This document shows positions 44,386 through 56,456 of a stretch of DNA of 64,000 bases, in pieces. This DNA is from Filobasidium wieringae (lineage: Eukaryota; Basidiomycota; Tremellomycetes; Filobasidiales; Filobasidiaceae). How positions within the stretch are numbered: the stretch's first letter is position 1; each line of letters starts with the position of its first letter. A model generated the notes under the pieces. The model ran no database searches. It was not told the DNA's origin and saw only the letters and a list, made by a program, of their open reading frames with translations. The translations under genes and the position numbers were made by a program. The stretch is taken from contig BCIV01000010.1 in NCBI GenBank assembly GCA_001600055.1, forward strand, positions 434,001 through 498,000, in the 5' to 3' direction.

Positions 44386-46183
44386 CTACACCTGCTTGTC
44401 GTTCTTCATGATAAGTCCGTTCTGCTCGCTTTCCGGTTCACTCCCTGACTCGTTCTTCCCGTTCCGTCCACTCCCGCTTCCACTCCCACTTTCCCTAGTA
44501 GAAGGCGCAGAGGAAGCGGTACTAGCGTGATGTCTCACGCTACCTCCAACTTGTAAACCGATATCGGACAATCCGTCCCTGGATCCTCGGTACCCCCTCC
44601 CGTTCATGACACCGAAATCGTTCAGTCCGTGGATACTAGCGCTGCTCTGTCGCGAAGGCAGGTATCCATGTCGAGGGGTTGAAGGATCAAGAGGTGCAGG
44701 CATTTTCAAAGCGATGTTTCGCGTTGAAGCACTGTTTCCTCGTCCCAACGAAGGAGAAGAATAGTTGCCGAACGATTGTCGAGACCTAGAGTTTGGGGTC
44801 GAGGGCGCTGACCCGTAAGCCGATGGGGGAATGTGGGAGGAGCCATCATAGCCTGATTCGGTCAGATTGGCAGTCTGGATGGACGGAGGAGGGATTCGGG
44901 ACAACCTATGACTACTGCTAGTCGAGACCGGTCTAGGTCGACCACTCTCGCTTCCCAATCCAGAGGGTGTGACAGGCCTCGAGCCTAACCCAGAAGGAGT
45001 AACGGGTCTCGATCCAAACTCTGAAGGGAACGCCATGGGCGGTAGACTGGATCCCTCCGCCTCATCCACCCTGGCCATCCCAGAAAGACTACCATACGAT
45101 CCTTGTGGCCTGACAGCGGGGGAATTCGACCCACTTCCTCCGTTGATGCTGCCTCCCAAAAAGGGTCCGGAGGAAGCATTGAAATCCATTGGTGGTCCAG
45201 TATTAGCACCGTCATAGCGTTCATCGTAGCTAGGAGTATAGCTTCCTTGCTGAGAGTACTGATTCAGTCCGCTCATTGAGGATTGTCGTCTCGATTGGGA
45301 GTAGCTGGGGTAATGTGCGGGAAGAGGGGGTACGTAAACTATCGCGATAGAACCGATCAGCGTCATCTCTAAGGGGAGAGTCTTTTCGAGTCACTCACGG
45401 GTAGACAAGCTCCTATCATACGTTTTTTCTCCTACGCTGTTGTACTTTTCTCCTAGCTGAGCTGATTTCGAGTTGCTCATCCCCGCAGCAGGCAGGAATG
45501 AATCTCTTGGTGGTCTATGTGGTAATCAGAATCAGACTCTGCCTCCTTGACATACTAACCGCGTGCAATAAGACTACTCACGGTAAAGGATGCTCCTGCC
45601 TATATCGGCTCGTCTTCCGTCTCCTCCATATCCATCCTGCCGCGATGAGTATAAGAATCGCACCTGCGATGCCCCCAACAATCCCTCCGATTGCGCCGGT
45701 CGACAAAGATTTAGTACTCGAACCGTTGGAAGATACGGAGGTCGCTTGTAGATCGGAGAAAGACGCTGAAGAGGTTCCTGATACGGCTACTGAGCTCGAC
45801 TGTGCGGTTGAAGATACGGTTGTGGAAGAAGAGATGACTGTTGAGCTAGTCGATGCTGGAGTTGAGGAAGTGGAGGAAGCTGCACTTGTTACAACAGCAG
45901 AGGATGCTGCTCTGGTGGAAGTCATTAAGCCAGAAGAGGAAACTGCTTGTGAAGAGACAGCATTACTGCTCGATACAGCCGCAGTTGAGCTTGAACGTAT
46001 GGCTGAGGCGGCCGAGCTCGAAGAGACGACTGCTCCGCTCGACGCTGCAGAAGCCGTACTAGAATTGGCCAAAGGTGAGGACGAGGACGAAGAATTGGCC
46101 ACACTAGATGATGTAATGGCAGGACCAGCAGGTGTGGTCGCACTGGTAGTGGCTGCGACCGAGGTAGGAGGAACGGCGGCCAT
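44386..46183 (-). CDS. Ser/Thr/Ala-rich single-pass membrane protein (mucin-like, possible wall sensor)
   Basis: Three exons (45582-46183, 45399-45475, 44386-45338) join to 543 residues. Residues 1-160 are almost only Ser, Ala, Thr and Val, a likely heavily O-mannosylated ectodomain. A membrane helix (GAIGGIVGGIAGAILILIAA) at about 163-186 is followed by WIWRRRKTSRYR, so the basic side faces the cytosol. The cytosolic tail is Ser/Pro-rich, with the short repeat SRPVTPSGLG and an acidic Ser/Gly end. The layout recalls Mid2/Wsc sensors, yet there is no hydrophobic signal peptide, so the helix itself may act as a reverse signal anchor. Exon 2 starts after a weak GATGAG acceptor; it encodes EKYNSVGEKTYDRSLST. 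Function is inferred from layout only. Confidence 0.72.
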
Positions 46184-47520
46184 GATGCGATATCAAGGGG
46201 AAGGGTCTTGAAGTGATATGTAGGTTATGAAGGGTATTGTATTATGAATGTGCTTTTCCCCGTAAGTGTCGGGGATGTAAACGAATGTGATTTGTTGGTT
46301 GAAGTGTTTTGGTAGTTGTCGGTAAAGACGAAAGCGAAGGATGTGATTTTCCGATGCGGCTGTGCGATCTTCTAAGTGAAATCTGGGAACCTGCTAAGCT
46401 GAGCGACAGCTACGAAGCAGGTCTGTGTGAGAGCAAAAGATTATGACGCAGATGTCCCGGCAGAGGACGAGACGGGAGGAGGGGACTTGGTCGTGAGCGA
46501 CCAAAACCGTTGAGCTTGTTGATTGCGGTTCAGTGTGTTTCTCGCCGTTGAGGTTTGCTTTTGCTTGATTTGTGATGAGAGAGAGGGTAGCGGAAGCAAT
46601 TGTACTCTGGCGATGAAAGAAGGCGTGCGCGCCCGATGCTATAAACAGCCGAGATTCTGAGGTCGAATTGGCCGAGGGAATATGACTGGTTGCACTGGTT
46701 GGCAGTTTTGGCTAACCTGTAAGGCCTGTAACAATGAATGAAGTGGTATATTGCTACTCGTCACGAACCTTCTTGCTCTCCCTAATTCGCTCCCATCATA
46801 AAACTTGAGAACCGAGACCAGCCATAGACGTTTTGCGTCTTGCTCTTCCGCGCAGCATCCCAGAAACGCGTGCACTCGGCAAGAGAAGCGAGAAGTCAAT
46901 TACGTTTCAGAAAGCAATCAGAGGGCTTCGAGCGACCATGTGGCTGTAGCACGCCAGTGGTGTAGTAGACTTAACAACACTCATCATTCCAGCCACATCA
47001 AACCTTGATGTCTCATTCAATTCACAAGTCTATCAGCTTTACCTGAAGACCAGATCTCTCAAAGCCGGATACTTCAACGTTACCGAATTGAGGTAGCCTC
47101 TATAGGAAACTAGGAGTATATGTTATACGGCCAAGCTGAAATGGTTTAACATTACGCATGGTCCTATTACCATCATCATTTGACTGCTGAGGTACTGGTT
47201 TGGTGCATTTGATACAGCTGATGGTTCTCAGCATCTCGCCGGGATGAAACGTCATTGATCACGTGACCTTGAATGCTAATGATGATGAATCGTTGTTTGT
47301 TATCGAATGCTCCAGAAAAGAAAGATACGAACGCAAGCTCGTCATCGAAATATGCACCCTCTCTGGTACCAAACTTCTATCGCCACACCCTGCTTTAGAG
47401 GCTTACGTTTTCTTGAGACCTCGATCCATTTTATAGAGGCTACTCGAGCGGAATTTCACCGCTTACACCTTGCTTGAATTAGCTGGATCTCGACATTGTC
47501 AACAACGAATTAACACAATC
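46184..47520. promoter_or_regulatory. Divergent intergenic region with an RTCACGTG site
   Basis: This 1.3-kb gap separates the Ser-rich membrane protein gene (-) from the DeSI-like gene (+). ATCACGTGAC lies at 47258-47267, about 255 bases before the DeSI-like start, and is another copy of the RTCACGTG core. No coding frame is supported. Confidence 0.45.
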
Positions 47521-48772
47521 ATGTCCAAGGTCCTCCTTTACGTATACGATCTCTCCAATGGGATGGCTCGAGCATTGAGCTTGCCGTTGACGGGAAAGCA
47601 GATAGATGGTATCTGGTTAGTCACCGAATACCTATAGATGGTCTACATGTGCTAACTTTTCCATAGGCATACATCGGTAGTTGTCTTCAACAGAGAGGTA
47701 TTTTATGGTCAAGGAGTGATGGAAACGAGACCTGGGATGTCGCATGTAAGTCCAGATGGTTTCTCTTCCCAGATGATGCTTCCGTTCTCACGAAGACTTT
47801 TCGTGTTATAGCATGGTCAACCTATGCAAGTGGTGGATTGCGGGACAACCGAGATCCCAGAAGAAGTGTTCGACGAATACCTCTCCGATCTCAAGGAAGA
47901 ATACACCGCTACGAAATATCATTTGCTCAATTTCAACTGCAACTCTTTCACTCAGGATGTGAGTCGTAGTCCTGTGACGCGAGCGGATTGATGGTATCTG
48001 ATGAAGGGTTCCTTCGGAACAGGTAATCGGATTCTTGACAGGAGGCAGGATACCTGAATGGATTAGCAGTACGCTTCGCTGCTACATGACATGCACACAG
48101 GTTTCCTAACGACAAAGTCTCTCTCATCGCAGGTCTTCCTGCTGAATTCCTTTCGACGCCATTTGGTCAACAACTCAAACCGAGGATTGATGCGATGTAT
48201 GGTGGTCAACCCGTAGGAGGTCCACCAGCGGACTTGTCGGGCGGACTATTGGGTGGAATAGCTTCACAAGCCGCTGGGCCTTCTTACCCTATTCACGCGA
48301 ATGGGCAGCAACAGCCAATCAAGATGGCTGATTCGGTTCAATCCTCATTGTTCATGGTCACCAATCCGGCTTCGTTCGACTCGGCACTGGAAGCTCATCC
48401 CGATTCGATTGCCATGTTCGTCTCGAAACGAACGAGAGGAAACTCACCGACCAAGTCTGCGGTAGAGGAATCGTTTGAAGAGCTGGCCAGAAATGAAGAT
48501 AACGGCAGTAAGGCTAGGATGGATTACCTGGTGGTGGATGTGGATGTCGGAAAGGGCAAGGAAGTCGCGGACAGATACAACGTTGATGTCGAGCAAGCTC
48601 CGGTGTTTATAATTTTCAAGCAAGGAAAGAACGTAAGTCTAAGAATGCGCAATCTAGATCACTAGTACTGATCCAGATTTCGCTATAGATTGATGTCCTG
48701 ACTAACACCGATCCTGATAGCCTAGAAGCAGCTGTCATCTGGCACATTGCCCAGGTTCAGGATGGCGCATAG
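47521..48772 (+). CDS. DeSI-type PPPDE thiol peptidase with C-terminal thioredoxin-like domain
   Basis: PPPDE proteins of the DeSI type remove SUMO (or ubiquitin) from targets, or act as depalmitoylases. Six exons (47521-47615, 47667-47745, 47812-47958, 48023-48068, 48133-48632, 48689-48772) join to 316 residues. The peptidase has LYVYDLSNGMA, then IDGIWHTSVVVFNREVFYG with the catalytic His near 33, and HLLNFNCNSFTQDV with the catalytic Cys near 101, followed by FLTGGRIPEWI. A Gly/Pro-rich linker leads to a thioredoxin-like fold (MFVSKRTRGNSP, DYLVVDVDVGKG, the cis-Pro motif QAPVFIIFKQGK). That domain has no CxxC, so it is likely a binding module. The start is the only ATG in frame before the catalytic His. 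Confidence 0.88.
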
Positions 48773-49114
48773 GTGTAAATAGATGTAATCCTGATCTGTA
48801 CTTGCACTCTGCCGTATACCACGTTCTATTAATCCGATTATTTTCATGTCTGAGCTGAGACTGCTCGACCTGGATGGTCGCGTTGAAGGTCCATGGCAGG
48901 TCGAGAACTTCTTATCAGGATTACTCATATTGTCGATCGACCGATATCCCGACGCACATATCTTCTACTACCACAACTTCACACGCCCACCTTTGTGGAA
49001 TTCTGTTTTCGCCGTAGTCGGAGTGCACTCCTCCGTCACGGCCTAGTCCTCTGCTCTGCTGTCAATGGAAACGATATCTGCTTGAGCCGGTATACCAGCT
49101 TCGGCAAGTGAAAG

Positions 49115-52100
49115 ATGTCTGGTTCGAATCCTTATACGGGCTATCAGCTACCGAAACCGGTGTCTAGTCAAGAAGGTACGGCCGGTTATCTTCCTGTAAA
49201 TAATGCCTGCATCCCACACGCACCTGAAATTCCGGGAGTCGCAAACAGGTCCATCAATAGCAGCAGGCATTACCCACGGACAACGCGTGATGCGGCTGGT
49301 CAGCCTGCCAGGGTCGACCTTCCCCTCAATCCTCTGGAGCGGTCTCGAAATGGAGGCTCAAGCATCCAATACTTGCCAGCCACTTCTGTTGCAAGCAATT
49401 ACACCATCCCGTCATCAGCTGCATCCGTAGCCGGGTTCGATTCGCAAACATCCCAGGCACAAGCTGCCGGTAGCCGAAGCATACAAACCAGTCAAAGGAA
49501 TCTCGATCCCTATCCCAATCTGCCTCGAAGTTTCGATCCTCGTCAACGCCCGAACGGATTTGAGAATCAGTCGCCATCTACGAAATCCTTGCTACACCGC
49601 GCTCGAGATTTGGCAACTTCTGCTTCGGGACTGGATGCGCTGGTCTCGGCCACGGAGGCTACAGAATATGCCTCTCATCACGCCCGTCCCATTTCTTACA
49701 ATAACAATATCAACAACACCAACAACACCGTAAACCGCAGTCGGGTTCAACGGTCTTCCGCCATCGCGACCAATAATGTACATCGCATTTCCATTCCGAA
49801 CACTATCTCCACTACGCCTTCTATACAGCCGTCGTACTCTGTTCCATCCCAATCCGCCCCTGTCCCTTCAGCGACTCGCGTCGTGCAACAATACGCTCCA
49901 CAATCGCGTGCCAGTGCGACATTACTGCCCGTCATTCCCCCCACACCAAGCGAAGACCAACAACGGACCGTCCAGAACAAGCGTGGAGGTGCTGACTCTT
50001 GGGATAATGGGACGAATGAGCCATCAGGCTCTGCAAGCGATGGAGGGAATGTGCTATCGAGGCCCGGCGAAGGCAGACAGCGATTACGTGAAGAGACTGA
50101 TTACCCCGTGGCGCCTTCCCCAGCCTACGATCCTGTGGCGTTCGAGCGGATGATAGGATTGAGCAATGACCACATGCCGGTGGAGACGCCCAGACCTTAC
50201 GATGAGGTATCTCCAGAGGTAGCTGGATCAGGCAGAGCAGCACCAAATCGGAACGTAGTCGAAAATGACACGCAGACGGACCGCATCATGCAAGCTCAAA
50301 TGCACGGGATAGCTCCCAGTCTGTTGCGCAAAACCAATACTGATTCTTTCCGGTTGGATGCACTGGTTCGGGCGACGGAGCCTGGGCAGTTGGAGGCCTG
50401 GACCCAGGCGATTGGACAAGCACCTGCTGCAGCTCCGGACGAGTCCACTACGAAAGAAACGGAGCCGGTACCTGTTGCTAAGCCGAAACGAGGTAGACCT
50501 CGAAAAACTGGTGAAGGTACAACTCCAAGGGTTCGGAAGAAAGCTGGCGAGGGAGGACCGTCCAAGCCGAAAGTACGAAAGAAAAAGACTACAGATCCAG
50601 CTCCACCAGATACTGCGGACGATACATCCGGCGGACCGTTCAACACTCTAACTGCTCACCTTGCAGCATATGCACAACGAGACAAAGCTTTGCTTCGAGA
50701 AAAGGCTGGATATGCCACAATACCGGATCTTGACCCTGAGGATATTATAGCGCGACAAAGAGCGGCGGCTGCCCGAGAGACGCAACGGGCAGCTGAGTTG
50801 CGGACAAGAGAGTTGGCAGCTATAAAAAAGGCTGAAAGGACCGCGAAAGCAGAGGCACAGAGACTAGCATTACTTGCAGCAGCTCAACCGAATTCTGCAG
50901 ACGGGTTTGGCGCAATGGAAATCGACTTGAGTGGTTTTGGCGATGTCGATGCGGAGATCGATGCGGACGCAGACTGTGAGTCCTCCCTCTCTTTCAGCGA
51001 CTAATGCTGGTTGGCATCATTAACATTCAACCTGAAACTACATAGACGAAGCCCAGAGGCAGGCTCGAATAGCACACAACAATCGAATTATGGCGGCTCT
51101 AGGACTGGGTGAGATATCGCAACCTGTAAGCGTTAGTGTTGAATCCGTGTCGGACTTGGCTTATACGATATCTTGTAGGTTGAGGAGGTCGAGCATCATG
51201 AGCGTCAGCCCCGTGGGCGGTCACTAGTTAAAAAGCCAAAACGAGTTAGAGAACCGAAGTATTCACCTGACGGTACGACTGCAGATCCTTGTCCTTCGGG
51301 TCAACGACAACAATTTGCCTACGTCGACCTCCCGAACGTGTTCCGTAGTCGACGGTTACGCGATGCGTTTCATTACAGCGGATTGCCACTCGTTCCAGAG
51401 AACCCTCGGGACCGAACTCCCGAGCCGCAGGACGAATCCCAGCTGGAACATGCAGACAACCGATTGCAGACACAAGCGACTCCTGTCCCAAAACTTCCAC
51501 CCGTTCATTACTCTGAACTTCCTGGAGATCCTTGCCATCAATGCCGTCGCAAATCGACAAAACCAAAAATGAGCTGCAGGAACAAGGATCCTCTATGTCT
51601 TGCTAAGTATTGCATTTCTTGTGTTGCAAGGTCAGAGACGCAACCCCGGATCCACATTGACACTTATTGATTACATGCCATTGTCGCTCGCCATTTGCAG
51701 GTACTCCTTCCCCTTTGACGAATACAGCCGAACTTTCATATGCCCCAGATGTCAAGGATACTGTAATTGTAGTGCTTGCCTGAGGAACAGCGGTCTACTG
51801 AATTTACTCAAACTCGATGAGAATCAAGCCAAATTACGACAGTCGCTTGCTGCTGCCAAGGCGGCCCCAAATGTTCAGGTTTACCTGGAGATGATGGGTG
51901 CTCCGAAGGCTCCACCTATGCCCATACAGCAACTTCATCGTATTCGCTTTGTGCACAAGGAGGAGGATGTCGTTACACCTGAGATTCCGGACGACGTTTT
52001 ATCAGAATTGATGGCTAGCCATCGCAAAAGAAAGCATTTTGCTAAAAGAGGGGTCGGACCGAAGAAGCCTAAGAAGTCAAAACGAGCCCCTGATGATCCC

Positions 52101-52448
52101 AACAAGGATCGCGGAGCTGGTGACGAAATGGAAAGCACGACCGTCAAGCTTAAACCGAAACGGCGTGCGAACAAAAAGGTCGCCAAGAGTGGGCAGTCAG
52201 CAGTTGTTGCAGTTATACCAGGCGAGACAATGCCGACCAGTCAACCGCAACCCTTGCTCTCAGATGCTAGCGATTTGTCTGACGAAGAAGGCGATTATTA
52301 CGACGTGCAATATGGGTATCAAACGGGACCTTCTCAGGAGGTTCAACATTCCAGACAACCCGCAAACCCGGCGACCGAATCTGATCTCGGGTACGCGGTT
52401 GCAAACGCATGGAGCGTGTACGGCACCAGCTCTGGTAATGTACAGTAG
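49115..52448 (+). CDS. CDCA7-like protein with 4CXXC_R1 zinc finger
   Basis: Animal CDCA7 recruits the remodeller HELLS to chromatin for DNA methylation maintenance; fungal relatives are little studied. Four exons (49115-50975, 51046-51125, 51179-51630, 51701-52448) join to 1046 residues. Residues 1-480 are Ser/Pro/Gln-rich. KPKRGRPRKTGEG near 455 is an AT-hook. Basic and coiled segments follow. The zinc finger starts near 766: CHQCRRKSTKPKMSC, CLAKYCISCVARYSF and FICPRCQGYCNCSACLRNSG, a near-perfect match to zf-4CXXC_R1. After it comes a Lys-rich tail (KKPKKSKRAP, KPKRRANKK) and an acidic stretch. The intron between 51630 and 51701 splits the finger and is needed to keep it intact. Confidence 0.88.
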
Positions 52449-52603
52449 AGACCGAGAACAAACTCTATACATCTGTCAAGTATATGTTCATCGTTGCTAT
52501 ATCATGAAATTTGAAACACGTTACAACTGTCCAAGGTTATATCTATCATAGTCAAAAGTCGTTATCAGAATGTTATAGCCATCGTTATTGTGTAGATTCG
52601 TCG

Positions 52604-55260
52604 CTAATGTTGGTAGGTACAGTTGTCTCTCAAACAGCTGGGGGAAGGATTGTTTCAGCTCAATGACAGAAACGATCGCGGCCTAAAATAGAGCACTCAC
52701 ACTCCCTTGTTGAGGAAATCATAACACTGCTTTGGTTGGGGGCCATTTGCTGGCCGTGACTGTCGTTGACCAAAGTGATGATTCTGGTACTGGGTTTGCA
52801 TCATATGGTTGGAAGACTGTTGCCAGCCATTTTCATGAGCGAATGGTGGTTGGTATGTGAAGCCGGAGTTGATATGTTGAGGTTGTGAGTAAGTCTGAGC
52901 GTAGGTAGGAACTGGAAATGGCAGTGATGGAGACGAGACATGGGATTGAGCCAGTGGTTTCGGTGCCAGCGCGCTGAGAAGGTTGCTCAGCGCATTACCG
53001 CTCAAAGCCGGAATCGGCTGAACCTGAAGGCTTGCATCATGAACCCCAAAGCCCATCATCGCATCCGTTCTGAAAGGTAAGGTTGATAATGGCTCGGATG
53101 ATGTGTTCTCAACATGAAGTACTGCAGTCGTGTTGTTCCAAGGCAAGATTTGCCTAACGATATCAGAAGTACCGTCCACGTCCTGGACATCGTATTCTGT
53201 CGGCGTTTGTAGTCTTGGACTGCTCGTCGTTGGTCCGTTATAAGGCTGATCTGGGGTATCCGTGTATGTTTGTGTTTTGCTTTCGATCACATCAATTTCT
53301 GTGCGAGAAATGTTGAGATTGTGATATTTCAGGCATGGAAACTTAACTTACCAGATGGCGAATACCATGTCTGTTGCTCTTCAAGATGTCCATGCTGTCT
53401 CATGATCTTGCCTTCCCCCTTCAAATCCAAAAGATTGAAATTTTGTGGTTGCTGATACCGATTAATGAAGAATGAGCTTCCTCAAGACAGCATGAGTCAA
53501 CATAAAATCACACGTACCCCTTCTTCTCCTCGACTCTCGATCTCTCTGAACTGAACGAGCTTGTCATCAGGCGCGAACGATACACGCTTGATGGGCCCAG
53601 TCTTGCCTGACTTGCTGGCGATCGGTCTATCAATAGGTATAGATTCGGCTTTGACATTGCTCTGAATAGCCGCGGGATTGAGTCCGCTCAAAAGCGAGGT
53701 AATGGCATCTTTGCCTATATCATGCGCTGGACGTTTGACTTTGGTGAGAGGGCCAGTCATTCCGAAGGCAGACATGTCCGTATTGTTTGATTTAGAAGGA
53801 GCGGCTTTGACGACCGTGCGACTGCTTCCGGGTGTCGTCTGCCTAGGCGGGGCGGGAATGTCAGCCTTCTCAACCTTGATTCGTTTTGACGCTGTGGAGC
53901 GATAGAATAACATGTAAATCAACTTTACTAAGCTCGGTCTACGGATAGTACTGACCATTGGTCGAAGCATCTGCCATATCTGTTGAGCTTCTTTTCGAGG
54001 CACTGTTGACTGGCGCTTCTTCCTGTTCAGCGTTCGAGATAGCGACCTTGACTTCTTTTGCCAGAGCTCTCAGAGCTAAAACAGCAAGGGAAAACTTAAT
54101 ACAGCACGAAATTGCACCAGCTAACTGGATCACTTACATTTATCCAGTTTCTTGTTCTTGATCAATTGACTGATAGGATTTCCGAGTTGATAGTAGCCCA
54201 TATCTTGCATTGATGGTAGTACTTTTCTGACCAACTAAGCACGTAAATGGTGTTCAATGGTTGACACTATGGGACAAAGCCGTTGCACTAACTTTTAGGA
54301 GGGCTTGCGTTGCTGCTGACCAAGGGCCAGAGGGATCCTCCAACAAGCCTTGATTCGCCTCTTTCAAGTATAACGCAAACATCCGAAGGCCACCTTGGTG
54401 GGTTTTCCAAGCTCTGACATAAGCGCTCGGCATGCCTTTTACAAGCCCTTGACAGAGTACCGTGAGCTGCAATGGATCCAGCTTTACGCTTGGAGGGCCG
54501 ATCTTGTGTTCGGCTACGTCGGTGGAAGAATCTGCTACCTGAATGCTTCCAATGGTTTGTGGAGAGATGAAACTAGTCAACTTGTCGATAGGGGTATCTC
54601 TGGATCCATCGAACCGTCCATGCCACCCGTACTTGGTATCCCCGCTGAGGAATTCCTTCTGGATGTAATCAAAGGATAGATCCGGTTTCTGATGCTTAAT
54701 CGATAGTGGCTTCGATTTGGTCGTGGGTTGAGGCGTGATTTCCTTCTTGACAGTAGCTATAGATTTAGCAGGTTTGACTGCTGTTCGGGGTTTGACTTCC
54801 TTTTGCACTACGTTTGTGGATGCAGCGTTGAACAGTTGCGACGGGGAGATAGTGGTATGCGATTGGCGGATGCTTTCTTGGGAAGTCTCGATAGGAGCTA
54901 TCTGTTGCCGATACGAATATAACGCTTGCTGGGGAGTAATCATCGAGGTCGACACAGAGGCCGCGCTTGGATACAACATAGAGCTAGGCGATTTGTCACC
55001 AACACCGAACTCCCCGTCATTGAGTCTTGGTTGCCAAGCATCTGTAGACCTCCCTGTATCCGGATCGTTTAAAAGTTCAGGACTGGTCGAAAACGAAAGC
55101 GTGGGTTCGGTCAGACGAAGATTGTTTGCAATTGAATTATCACTGACTCTATCATATCATCAATAACACTTTGATCGATGTTGCCAGCGTATTCGTGATC
55201 ATATCCGAAGTGCTGAGAGTAGTCTTGGTATGGCGATGTATTTCCGTGGGAAACGAACAT
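52604..55260 (-). CDS. PNUTS: PNUTS-like regulator of protein phosphatase 1 (PPP1R10/Ppn1)
   Basis: PNUTS targets PP1 to the 3'-end processing and transcription termination machinery in the nucleus. Exons 54293-55053, 54138-54234, 53956-54075, 53518-53891, 53352-53451, 52701-53298 and 52604-52637 agree in phase. A first exon at 55170-55260 (MFVSHGNTSPYQDYSQHFGY) fits but has a weak GTGTTA donor; otherwise the start is Met at 54979. The model gives 724 residues. Three landmarks identify it: a TFIIS N-terminal (LW) domain (WSAATQALLKLVRKVLPSM, ISQLIKNKKLDKSLRALAK), the PP1 docking motif KRVSFAPDDKLVQFREIE, and a final CCCH finger CYDFLNKGVCLRDNCTYQH that is completed only by splicing the 34-base last exon. 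This domain order is that of human PNUTS. Confidence 0.82.
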
Positions 55261-56456
55261 ATTGACCATGTGTCTTCTGATTCGCATGCAGCAGATCAGT
55301 ATCGAAAGACGGAAATGCATCTGAAACGCGAGTAATGCTCGACGGGAGCAAATCAGATTCAGGAAACTGTGGCACATGCCATATAAAAGCGTGCGCGCGA
55401 AGATAAGAACAGCAGCAGCAGAACCGCGGAGCGCTGGATTCATGCCGCCAGAGGTTCGCCAGAAGTCTCAGGAGGAAACGAATGGTGTGACATATTCCTA
55501 GCAATTCCCAAAGGGGCAATCATATTGCAGACCCTCATATGCCACATACACAAAGGACAAAGGGGCTAGGATAGAGAGATTGACTGATTGAATCACCCTT
55601 CACTTACCTTCGAACAGACGTCAAGCTGATTTCGACTCGTAATAACACTAGTTTCTAATGATGTACGCGACGAGCTGGAGACGGATAAGCGCAGACAGAG
55701 GAGATGACCTATGTAAAACAATTTGAAGTCAATGAGATGCATAGCGAACCATACAGGTAATGCTTACTGGAAGTCGTATGTAACAAGGATTCTTTGTTCC
55801 AGTCTATCCAATGGTTTCTTTACCTCCGACTCAAGTCTCCAATCCTTCGATAGTATAACTAGTACCACCTCGTTTCAAACTTTGCAAGGGTTTAATTGCA
55901 AACTAGGGTTCAGGAGGTGAAGAGTTGGATGGAATGGAAAGGATACAGTAAACGAGTACCGATCACAAAGCGTCACAAAACACACAAACACAAATAGATT
56001 CGACTTTGATGTCGAAATCCACGTTGTGCGCGATCAAGGGGGAATGGATTCTGGATTCTCCAGATCCCAATGTATATAATCTTGTGGGAGCGAGAAGACG
56101 GCGAATGGTAGAGATGAACGGTGATGCGATTGAGGTTGCAGAAATTGTTGAGAAACACTAAGTATCAAGACGTAGGAGCATGACAAGCTTATCGAGCCGC
56201 AATTATAGCTGGTGTGCCTGTTTATCATAAAACCTTCTATTGATATGACGTGTAAACTGTGTTCGCATCCCTTACTCAACATGGCCAATGAAACCGAGAA
56301 GGCCTCCTTTATTCTTCACTGCCTGAACTGACCTGGCGAAGAAGCGAAGGTTTATAAACGATGGTTGAAGCCCAGTGTTAAAAAAGATGTGCAAAGCATG
56401 GTAGCTGGGTAGTATCTTCCGCAACGGATCTAAATCCTTGACTCTGCTCGTCTAAA
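55261..56456. other. Divergent intergenic region between PNUTS-like gene and large unknown gene
   Basis: About 1.2 kb carry no coding region I can support. It should hold both promoters and the leader of the PNUTS-like gene. If the first PNUTS exon is wrong, the true one may lie here. Confidence 0.45.

Noticed and set aside
45498..46211. 237-codon plus-strand open frame rich in Glu, Ala and Val
   Set aside because: It is the antisense reading of the Ser/Ala-rich ectodomain; such composition rarely gives stops on the other strand.
49119..49131. GGTTCGAATCC, which resembles a tRNA T-loop
   Set aside because: No acceptor stem or anticodon arm can be folded around it, and it codes for SGSNPY at the start of the CDCA7-like protein.
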